12,773 nucleotides of DNA from assembly GCA_964580655.1 (NCBI GenBank), contig CAZOMR010000076.1:1-12773 (forward strand). The letters are read 5' to 3'. How positions within the stretch are numbered: the stretch's first letter is position 1; each line of letters begins with the position of its first letter. The notes beneath the pieces were generated by a model. The model made no database searches. It was not told the DNA's origin and worked only from the letters and a program-made list of their open reading frames with translations. Both the position numbers and the translations under genes were made by a program. Origin of the DNA: CAZOMR01 sp964580655. Its GTDB lineage: Bacteria > RBG-13-61-14 > CAZOMR01. Positions 6,556 through 12,773 of this stretch are shown one piece after another.

Positions 6556-7017
6556 ATGGGTGTGTACGCCTTCTGTCCCAAATGTGAGGAGAAAGTCATG
6601 GTCGGATTTCATCAATACTACCTTGAGTCCGACCCGGCCAAATTTTTCCACTTTCTTTATTGCGGAAAGTGCGACCTGATTCTGAACATGGACAGGTGGG
6701 TGAAGGTAACTGTCGTCCAGCATGAAGACGAGGAGGATGTCGGGTGCGTGCCCCCATTCTGGGTCAGCATTCTAAACCTCCTCCCTCACAAGATGCTCTC
6801 CTGGTTCAATCGGCTGAGCAGGTGGGCCACCGGCTCATACTTCATGCCCGACCCGACCACGGAAATGGAGGTCCCCGAGATCGTGGATTCCGTCATCACC
6901 CAGGTCGAGAAGATGTCCGGAGAGAATTTCAGCGGCGACTATAAAGATTTCGAGGAATTCATGGATCGCGGGATCAAGGCAATCGTTCAGCCGGGGGAGC
7001 ATGTTCATGCCCACTGA
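6556..7017 (+). CDS. Zinc-ribbon protein of unknown function (153 aa), first gene of the polymerase operon
   Basis: An N-terminal zinc ribbon is visible: C7-P-K-C10 and C36-G-K-C39, 25 residues apart. The rest of the protein (residues 40-153) is not recognised; it has a hydrophobic aromatic stretch around 67-85 (too interrupted by charge to call a membrane helix) and an acidic C-terminal helix ending in a His-containing tail. The start is supported by GTGGAG seven bases upstream. Its 3' end overlaps the DnaE-type gene, so the two are translationally coupled. A small zinc protein coupled to a polymerase could be a DNA-binding or adaptor partner that stands in for missing polymerase domains, but this is inference. 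Confidence 0.72.
   Translation: MGVYAFCPKCEEKVMVGFHQYYLESDPAKFFHFLYCGKCDLILNMDRWVKVTVVQHEDEEDVGCVPPFWVSILNLLPHKMLSWFNRLSRWATGSYFMPDPTTEMEVPEIVDSVITQVEKMSGENFSGDYKDFEEFMDRGIKAIVQPGEHVHAH
6993..6999 (+). promoter_or_regulatory. Ribosome binding site of the DnaE-type gene (GGGGGAG)
   Basis: This purine run lies inside the end of the upstream zinc-ribbon gene. It is one base from the ATG at 7001 but seven bases from the ATG at 7007, so it favours 7007 as the start. Confidence 0.5.
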
Positions 7018-9373
7018 TGCTTATTCATTCGTACACCTTCATGTGCGCACCGAGTACAGCCTCCTCCAGAGCATGATTAAAATCCGAGACTTGGTAGAAC
7101 GGGCCAAGGAATATGGAATGCCCGCCATCGCCATTACCGACTACATGACCATTTCCGGAGCCGTTAAGTTCTATATCGAGGCGAAGCATGTCGGGATAAA
7201 GCCGATCATTGGTTGTGAGGTGGAGATTGCCCCGGACGATCCCAATGATCCCAAAAATGAAAGCCACGGGCTGGTCCTGCTGTGCGAGGACACGGTCGGA
7301 TACAGCAATCTATGCAGGCTTCTGACCAGAGCCAGCACGGTGGAAGAAGACGGGTCAGCCATGGTTCGAAAGGAAATGGTTGCGGAACACGATCAGGGAC
7401 TCATTGCCCTCTCCGGCTGGATGGAAGGAGAAATCCCGAAACATCTGATGAGAGGCGAAGCCGAGGAAGCGGAAAAGGCCGCGTATCATTACAAGGAAGT
7501 TTTTGGAGACAGGTTTTACCTGGAGTTGATAAGCGGCGGACTGCCAGTTGAGGACCAGATCAACAGGCGTCTGATTGAGCTGGGTAAAGAACTCGGGATA
7601 CCCATCGTTGCCGCCGGGTTTTGCCATTACCTGGACCAGGGGGATGCGTTCGCCCATCATGTCCTTTTTTGCATCAGGGAGGGAAAGACCTGGCCCGATT
7701 TCCCTGTACACGATCCCCCACTGGCAAGAGGATATTACTTCCGCTCCACAGGAGAAATGAACAAAGTCTTTCCCGAATGCCCGGAGGCGCTCGCCAATAC
7801 ACTTGAAATCGCTGACCGGTGCAATCTGGAGCTGGACCTGGAGTATTTTCACCTGCCCAGGTTCGAAGCCGATCCACAGAAATCCTCGGTGGAAAATTTC
7901 AAGGAGAAAGTTCGGAAGGGATTCAAGGAAAGAAGGGCGGACTTGGAGATAAGCGACCCTGAATTTCCTGGCCGAGAGGATGAATACCTGAAGCAACTGG
8001 AGTATGAAATAAGCGCCGTCCTCCATCACGATTTGGCCGACTACTTCCTGATCGTTGCTGATTACATGAACTGGGCCAGGGGGAACGGCATCCCCGTCGG
8101 TCCTGGGAGAGGCTCGGCCACGGGGAGCCTGGTAAATTACTGCCTGGGCATAACCGACGTGAACCCGCTGGCCCATGGTCTCATTTTTGATAAGTTCCTG
8201 AGCCCGGAACGACCGATCTTCCCGGATATAGATGTGGACGTGTGCATGATCCGGAGAGATGAAGTCATTGATTACATCTACCACAAGTACGGCGGACCGG
8301 ACCACGTTGCCCGGATACTAACCTTCGGAATTATGAAAGCCCGCGCCGCCGTGCGGGACGTGGGCCGTGTGCTTGAAATGCCCTATGAAGAAGTAGACCG
8401 GATGGCCAAGCTCATACCTCCCCATTGCGACCTGATATGTGCCCAGCAAGAAGAACCTGAGCTTCATAAATTGAGAACTGAATACAATAAGCTTGATACA
8501 TTATTCTCGGTTGCAGAAAAGCTGGAGGGCATTGTCCGGCACCGCTCCACTCACGCCGCTGGTTTAATTATCTCGGATAAGCCCTTGTCCGACTATGTGC
8601 CCGTAGACCTGAGCGGACATTGGGAGGAGTCGGTCGTGCAGTACGACAAGAAGGACATCGAGCGCCTCGGCTTGGTTAAGTTCGACATCCTCGGCCTGAA
8701 GACCCTCACCATGCTCGGCTACTGCGTGGAGGAGATCAGAGGAGCAAAGGGAGTGGAGTTACATCTAAGCCGGTTGCCGCTCGATGATTCCAAGACATAC
8801 AAGCTGTTGTGTGAGGGAGATACACAAGGCGTGTTCCAATTTGAGAGCGAAGGCGCGAAAGATGTTTTGAGACGGATGCGGCCTGACAGATTCTCGGACC
8901 TGGCGGCGGTCATGGCCCTTTATCGGCCCGGCCCGCTGAGCGATGGGATCATGGATCGGGTTATTGCCAGAAAGAACGGTCGGGAGCAGTTCCATTACGC
9001 CGTTCCCCAACTGGCCCCGATCCTGGATGAAACCTATGGCGTCTGGGTCTATATGGAGCAGGTCCTGAGAGCTTTCATGGAGCTTGCGGGGATGTCCTTC
9101 ATCGCCGCCGATGCCTTGCGGATGAAACTTTTAAAGCGCATTCTTGAGAGCCTGCCCCTCGAACGGAAGTTTGTTGACGGAGCAGTCAAGAATGGAATTG
9201 ATGAGGGGAAGGCCGAAGACCTACTCTCCGAAATATCCTTCGCTCTGCCTTACACCTATAACAAAGCCCATGCCGTGGCATACTCGGTTATCGCATACCA
9301 GTGCGCCTTCTTGAAGGCCAACTATCCTGATGAGTTCAGGCAGGCCAAAGAGCGGATGGAAGCGCTCGGTTGA
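7007..9373 (+). CDS. dnaE: Short C-family DNA polymerase (DnaE-type) lacking the C-terminal third
   Basis: The protein has 788 residues (790 from the alternative ATG at 7001), against about 1,160 for E. coli DnaE. It aligns in order with the PHP domain (about 1-270), palm and thumb, and ends in the fingers just after Y-N-K-A-H-A-V-A-Y-S. The three catalytic aspartates are present: D407 and D409 in P-D-I-D-V-D, and D560 in V-K-F-D-I-L-G. G-P-G-R-G-S-A-T-G-S and R-P-G-P are also kept. Missing are the HhH, beta-clamp-binding, OB-fold and tau-binding regions. PHP ligand positions are changed (R14, Y46, W138, F205), and the usual fingers motif L-R-R-A-M-G-K-K reads L-R-M-K-L-L-K-R. The gene overlaps the zinc-ribbon gene by 11 bases and is followed after 37 bases by a beta-CASP nuclease gene. 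It is probably an accessory, not the replicative, polymerase. Confidence 0.85.
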   Translation: MPTDAYSFVHLHVRTEYSLLQSMIKIRDLVERAKEYGMPAIAITDYMTISGAVKFYIEAKHVGIKPIIGCEVEIAPDDPNDPKNESHGLVLLCEDTVGYSNLCRLLTRASTVEEDGSAMVRKEMVAEHDQGLIALSGWMEGEIPKHLMRGEAEEAEKAAYHYKEVFGDRFYLELISGGLPVEDQINRRLIELGKELGIPIVAAGFCHYLDQGDAFAHHVLFCIREGKTWPDFPVHDPPLARGYYFRSTGEMNKVFPECPEALANTLEIADRCNLELDLEYFHLPRFEADPQKSSVENFKEKVRKGFKERRADLEISDPEFPGREDEYLKQLEYEISAVLHHDLADYFLIVADYMNWARGNGIPVGPGRGSATGSLVNYCLGITDVNPLAHGLIFDKFLSPERPIFPDIDVDVCMIRRDEVIDYIYHKYGGPDHVARILTFGIMKARAAVRDVGRVLEMPYEEVDRMAKLIPPHCDLICAQQEEPELHKLRTEYNKLDTLFSVAEKLEGIVRHRSTHAAGLIISDKPLSDYVPVDLSGHWEESVVQYDKKDIERLGLVKFDILGLKTLTMLGYCVEEIRGAKGVELHLSRLPLDDSKTYKLLCEGDTQGVFQFESEGAKDVLRRMRPDRFSDLAAVMALYRPGPLSDGIMDRVIARKNGREQFHYAVPQLAPILDETYGVWVYMEQVLRAFMELAGMSFIAADALRMKLLKRILESLPLERKFVDGAVKNGIDEGKAEDLLSEISFALPYTYNKAHAVAYSVIAYQCAFLKANYPDEFRQAKERMEALG

Positions 9374-9410
9374 ATTCGCGTCCCCGGAAAGACTACACTA
9401 TGGGCAAAGC

Positions 9411-10664
9411 ATGGCAATGAAAATCAGGATACATAAAGGCTCGCACGAGATTGGCGGAACCTGCATTGAGCTTTCGCACGAGGGGCAATCAATCCTGCTT
9501 GAACTGGGGACGCCCCTTGACCCTGAATCCAAGCCCGTGGACTTGACCGGCTTCAAGGCGGAGGCCCTCATCATCAGCCACCCGCACCAGGACCACTATG
9601 GCCGAATGGAGGAGTTGGCTCCGGGCGTCCCCATATACATCGGCGAGATCGGAAGGAGGCTGATCGACGCGGTTCGCATTTTCAGGAAGAGAGAGCCGAT
9701 GTCCCGCGAATTCAGGTATATTGACGACCTGAAGCCCTTTAAGGTGGCCGGCTTCACCATAACCCCCTTCCTTGTAGACCACTCGTCTCCGGAATCCTTC
9801 GCCTTCCTGGTCGAGGCCGGAGGGAAACGAGTCTTTTACTCAGGCGACTTTCGCTCTCATGGCAAGAAAGGAAAGCTCTTCGACAGGATGGTGAAGCATC
9901 CGCCTAAGGATGTTGATGTCCTGATTATGGAAGGCACCAATATCGGCCGGGAGGGAAGCGCGGCAAAGACCGAAGAAGAGATCGGCAGTGAGATTTATAA
10001 CATCATCAAGGACCAGAAGAACATCTCCTTCCTGGTTTGCTCCGGGCAGAACATTGACCGTCTAACCTGCGCTTGGAAGGCTTGTCGTGACGCCGAGAAG
10101 ACCATGGTGCTTGACCTCTACACCGCCTGGATTTTGGAGCAGATGAAGTGTAAGCCAACTAAAGTCCCAAGCATGGAATGGCAGTGGATGAGGGTTCTGT
10201 TCACCGGCGGTCAGCCTCGAACGATTGAGGCCTATCCCGAATATTTCGGTGACTTTTTGAACAGAGCGGAGAAAAGGTCCATTGATAAGGGCAAACTCTA
10301 CAAGAGGCCCGAGAACTACTTGAGCGCGATCAGACTATCAGGGGCCAAGATAGTGGATGCCTACAGGAACAGGAGAGAACATCCGGTCAATGTCATCTAC
10401 TCTCAATGGCGTGGCTACCTTGATCAAAGTCGTTGGAAGAATTCACCAGAGGCCGAGATGATGGCGGGCTTCCAGGATGATAAAGCCATCGAATTCCACT
10501 ATGCCCACACCAGTGGCCATGCGGGTTTCGACCAACTCAAAGTATTTGCAGAGGCCATCACTGCCCGTAATGTATTGCCGGTGCATACTGAGCATATGGA
10601 AGACTTTATGAAATATTTTGATGATGTTCGAATGCTGGGAAATCAAGAATGGCTTTGTATATGA
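9411..10664 (+). CDS. Beta-CASP-type metallo-beta-lactamase fold nuclease (417 aa)
   Basis: The N-terminus (E-I-G-G-T-C-I-E-L) and the metal motif S-H-P-H-Q-D-H-Y-G (H57, H59, D61, H62), D-H124-S, and S-G-D146-F-R are those of RNase J/CPSF-like metallo-beta-lactamase enzymes. M-E-G-T marks beta-CASP motif A. The C-terminal end has T-S-G-H370 and V-L-P-V-H392-T-E-H, matching the later beta-CASP motifs. These enzymes cut RNA or DNA, including 5'-exonuclease and crosslink-repair activities. The protein is shorter than RNase J (about 555 aa) and lacks its C-terminal domain. An upstream ATG at 9330 is in frame but would add unconserved residues overlapping dnaE, so 9411 (or 9417) is preferred. The ribosome site is weak, so expression may depend on translation of dnaE upstream. 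DNA rather than RNA as substrate is inferred from the operon. Confidence 0.82.
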   Translation: MAMKIRIHKGSHEIGGTCIELSHEGQSILLELGTPLDPESKPVDLTGFKAEALIISHPHQDHYGRMEELAPGVPIYIGEIGRRLIDAVRIFRKREPMSREFRYIDDLKPFKVAGFTITPFLVDHSSPESFAFLVEAGGKRVFYSGDFRSHGKKGKLFDRMVKHPPKDVDVLIMEGTNIGREGSAAKTEEEIGSEIYNIIKDQKNISFLVCSGQNIDRLTCAWKACRDAEKTMVLDLYTAWILEQMKCKPTKVPSMEWQWMRVLFTGGQPRTIEAYPEYFGDFLNRAEKRSIDKGKLYKRPENYLSAIRLSGAKIVDAYRNRREHPVNVIYSQWRGYLDQSRWKNSPEAEMMAGFQDDKAIEFHYAHTSGHAGFDQLKVFAEAITARNVLPVHTEHMEDFMKYFDDVRMLGNQEWLCI

Positions 10665-10690
10665 TTTGGGGGAAATAAGGAAGAAAAGCA

Positions 10691-11926
10691 ATGACAGGCA
10701 TAATGGAATATTTCAAGAAGAAAGGTTATCCCTTTGAATCAGAAACAGACATGGAACTTAACGTCTCGAGTCACGTCCTGAGATGCAAAACAGATGAAGG
10801 GATAATGGTAGGGGTCCACAAAAATAAAATAAAAGACAAAGAAATTATTGATGGCTTTATGGACATGCTACATCTTCATCATTTCAAATACAATGATTTC
10901 GGAATGCCTGAATTTGTCTTAAGCACTAAGCATGGAAAGGAGAAGCCTTCTGAGAACGACAAGGCCCTTGACGCAATCGGAACCCTGATTCGCGTCATTC
11001 GAAAAAACAGACCGGATTTCAGAGTGAAAATATCGATTGAAGGGAGGACAGTATCCGAAGAGGAAATCAAAATTGATCCGGGAACCATTGACATCCCTCG
11101 ATGTGAGGATTGGTGTGATACCATCAAACGCAGGCCCGTTGATTTACCAGAACCGGCGAAGAAAATTAGCAAACTGGTTGATGACGAAACTCTTGAATGG
11201 AATCAGCCAGTCAGTGCTATTAAAAATAACAGCATTGATGGCAGAATTTCTGGACTGAAGGTTTGCGAGTTAAAATATAAGATTCGAAACAAGCCTGAGT
11301 GGAATCTTAAATTTATTCTTCCCAAAGGTAAGGGCAAAAAAGAAATTCTTGATATCTTAGCTGGTTTTGGTAAAGGAGCACAACTCAAGTTTCAGAAGGA
11401 AGAATTGGAGATTGCAGCAAAAATCATAAAAGAATTAGCCTCGAAAAGAAAAGGGCAGGCAGACCGTAACATGGCACTGTATTCGGCTGGAGGTGGTGAA
11501 CATCGTATTGAGTCAAAACTGATTAAAAACAAGATCCCTAACACAGATATAGCATTATGCCCGCTCTGGGATAAATTGCCCTTTCAGTTTCCCGCCATTT
11601 GGCACCGATATAAGGACGTAAGACACATCGATTATCTGATGAGACAAGATGAGGTTCCCTGGGTCATTGAAATCAAGGATAAAGTGTCCCAGGGGGAATA
11701 TTATCGTCATGCTATCGGGCAAGTCGTCCTTTACAGAGAATTCCTACTAAACGCGACTGTTTTCCGTAGCTATTTTGAAGGAATGAAGATAGATTTATCA
11801 AAATGTAAAGCCGCTATAGTTGTTCCAGAATTAACAGGAGATAATGTTGAGAAGTTGGAATCCCATATAGAGTATCTCCGTGACCTTTTCGAGGTCGAGG
11901 TTTTTCAACTGCCACCGTCTTTCTAA
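10691..11926 (+). CDS. PD-(D/E)XK nuclease-like protein (411 aa), AT-rich gene
   Basis: The C-terminal half carries a restriction-nuclease-like active site in the right order: E274 (H-R-I-E-S-K-L), D314 (H-I-D-Y-L), E327-I-K329 (V-I-E-I-K-D-K), and Q344-V-V-L-Y348, the QxxxY motif of the RecB/Cas4 group. The N-terminal 260 residues are lysine-rich and not recognised; they may bind DNA or a partner. A good ribosome site, AAGGAAG (10677-10683), lies seven bases before the ATG, which is 26 bases after the beta-CASP gene, so it is probably the last gene of the operon. Base composition is visibly more AT-rich, with many AAA and ATT codons, than that of the three genes before it, which suggests a separate, more recent origin. 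The stop faces the convergent gene at 11956. Confidence 0.7.
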   Translation: MTGIMEYFKKKGYPFESETDMELNVSSHVLRCKTDEGIMVGVHKNKIKDKEIIDGFMDMLHLHHFKYNDFGMPEFVLSTKHGKEKPSENDKALDAIGTLIRVIRKNRPDFRVKISIEGRTVSEEEIKIDPGTIDIPRCEDWCDTIKRRPVDLPEPAKKISKLVDDETLEWNQPVSAIKNNSIDGRISGLKVCELKYKIRNKPEWNLKFILPKGKGKKEILDILAGFGKGAQLKFQKEELEIAAKIIKELASKRKGQADRNMALYSAGGGEHRIESKLIKNKIPNTDIALCPLWDKLPFQFPAIWHRYKDVRHIDYLMRQDEVPWVIEIKDKVSQGEYYRHAIGQVVLYREFLLNATVFRSYFEGMKIDLSKCKAAIVVPELTGDNVEKLESHIEYLRDLFEVEVFQLPPSF

Positions 11927-11955
11927 TTCCGTTTGAATCAAAGTCGACAGCACTG

Positions 11956-12291
11956 TTATGTCTCTTGGTTAAATAGCCCTCTGTAAAAATCATCCTGACA
12001 GGCCTTGCAGCTTCCATTAACCCTGAAGTCCAATCTTGACCGGTAGCCCTTGAAATCGGATTCCTTCACAGGTTTCTTACAAAAGGGGCATAATCCCTTC
12101 TTGATGGCCTCGACCTCCTCCTTGAATCCTTCTTTTCTCATCCGCTCCAACTTCTCTTGTGACAGTGGTTCCAGGCAATCTTCGCAGCGGTAGGTCATAT
12201 TTCCAAACTCGTCGGGGATAACCGGCAAGGCCCGATCCTCGTGGACCTCTTCTCCACAGTTCCGGCAAATGACCATGCCTTTATCCGCCAT
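11956..12291 (-). CDS. Double zinc-ribbon protein of unknown function (111 aa)
   Basis: Two zinc sites are visible: C9-R-N-C12 with C36-E-D-C39, and C68-P-F-C71 with C95-K-A-C98. The second half (C-P-F-C, then S-R-L-D-F-R-V-N-G-S-C-K-A-C-Q-D-D-F) looks like small zinc proteins I associate with phages and environmental genomes; I know of no assigned function. A charged helix (about 45-65) separates the two ribbons. The start is preceded by a G-rich run (seven G, 12305-12299 on the minus strand) at a workable distance. It follows the gene at 12322 by 30 bases on the same strand and is probably cotranscribed with it. It converges on the nuclease gene with a 29-base gap and no clear terminator. 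Confidence 0.72.
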   Translation of the reverse strand: MADKGMVICRNCGEEVHEDRALPVIPDEFGNMTYRCEDCLEPLSQEKLERMRKEGFKEEVEAIKKGLCPFCKKPVKESDFKGYRSRLDFRVNGSCKACQDDFYRGLFNQET

Positions 12292-12321
12292 TGTTCATCC
12301 CCCCCATTCCTTTCCTTGTCT

Positions 12322-12773
12322 CTAATCGCGATAAGGGATTTCAAGCGGCTCCCTGCCTTCCATCATAATCGCCTCAATTGTGAAACCAATGTCAAGCTCA
12401 TTCCCTGGCGTGTTGAAGATCGTAGTCTCCTCCTCGATGAACATATTGGAGTCGAACTTCCAGGTGACGGATTGCTCGGTGCCGGGCTGAATCGGCACAT
12501 CTGAAAATACCGGCCACTCCTTCGAGGTTGCCGGGACCGTTTGGGTCGCGGCCGCCAGGTCGCCCTCGATGCGGGTGATGACCTTGGCCGACGTGTTCCG
12601 CAGAGTTACGGTGATGACGATCTTCTTGTCTATTCCCCAGCGATCCTGCGAAGTGCTTTTCTCGGCTCCGGTCACCTTGACGGCGGCCTCGATCTGCTCC
12701 CGGACGGGCGCGTTTTGCTCTTCCTTCCACGCTTGCTCTTCCGCTTCAAGCTCCTCGAACACATCGGCGAGGT
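12322..12773 (-). CDS. C-terminal part of an Ig-like (FxLYD-type) protein, cut by window edge
   Basis: The frame is open to the last base of the window (residues L-A-D before the GTG at 12762), so the true start probably lies outside. About 149 residues are visible. An acidic, glutamine-rich helix (E-E-L-E-A-E-E-Q-A-W-K-E-E) is followed by a beta-rich domain with the pattern V-T-L-R-N-T-S-A-K-V-I, I-E-G-D-L, I-Q-P-G, W-K-F-D, F-I-E-E-E-T. This resembles FxLYD/DUF4352-like domains found in bacterial lipoproteins and other exported proteins. No signal peptide or lipobox can be judged because the N-terminus is missing. It has no evident link to the DNA enzymes to its left. Confidence 0.62.
   Translation of the reverse strand, partial: LADVFEELEAEEQAWKEEQNAPVREQIEAAVKVTGAEKSTSQDRWGIDKKIVITVTLRNTSAKVITRIEGDLAAATQTVPATSKEWPVFSDVPIQPGTEQSVTWKFDSNMFIEEETTIFNTPGNELDIGFTIEAIMMEGREPLEIPYRD

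Noticed and set aside
7355..8305. A 316-codon minus-strand frame
   Set aside because: It is entirely antisense to the dnaE-type gene, whose plus-strand frame contains the PHP and palm motifs; there is no start signal or recognisable domain.
9330..9410. Upstream in-frame ATG that would lengthen the beta-CASP protein by 27 residues
   Set aside because: The extra residues overlap the end of dnaE in another frame and are unlike any beta-CASP N-terminus, which begins near M-K-I-R-I-H-K-G.
11135..11145. CCGTTGATTTA, identical to 11 bases at the first promoter box
   Set aside because: It is within the coding frame of the PD-(D/E)XK gene, lacks the left half of the palindrome, and has no -10 downstream.

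Overview
The window is bacterial-type DNA of moderately high GC, with tightly packed genes and almost no non-coding space. It looks like a DNA-repair or DNA-processing island of an uncultivated bacterium, or of a large plasmid or phage living in one. The enzymes (AddAB-type recombination, a C-family DNA polymerase, a DraG-type hydrolase) are bacterial rather than archaeal. No structural phage genes, transposases, integrases, rRNAs, tRNAs or CRISPR arrays are visible. I cannot assign the taxon from the sequence alone.

Left part (1-3659, minus strand): a two-gene addB-addA operon. The AddB-like protein (354-3488) is complete. The AddA-like UvrD helicase runs off the left edge after its first 117 codons. 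AddB keeps its PD-(D/E)XK nuclease residues but has lost the three C-terminal cysteines of the usual iron-sulfur staple, with the C-x2-C-x5-C spacing preserved. Divergent from addB is a plus-strand pair (3660-4587): an unrecognised 184-aa protein and a multi-CxxC zinc-binding protein. The two transcription units share one symmetric promoter built around the palindrome TCAACCGTTGA.

Middle (4633-6482): a minus-strand gene that looks like a divergent uracil/thymine-DNA-glycosylase superfamily enzyme, divergent from an intact ADP-ribosylglycohydrolase (DraG family).

Right part (6494-11926): a four-gene plus-strand operon. Its promoter carries the same 11-bp palindrome at the same distance from the -10 box. 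The genes encode a zinc-ribbon protein, a short (788-aa) DnaE-type polymerase that lacks the whole C-terminal clamp-binding/OB/tau region and has a degenerate PHP domain, a beta-CASP metallo-beta-lactamase nuclease, and an AT-rich PD-(D/E)XK nuclease. The window closes with two minus-strand genes, a double zinc-ribbon protein and the end of an Ig-like, probably exported protein.

Putting this together (inference): the shared box suggests co-regulation of the addB-addA operon, the unknown pair and the polymerase-nuclease operon. That set would supply end resection, nucleolytic trimming and gap filling by a clamp-independent polymerase, with base and ADP-ribose removal encoded nearby. This combination is the best candidate here for an undescribed repair, mutagenesis or defence system.
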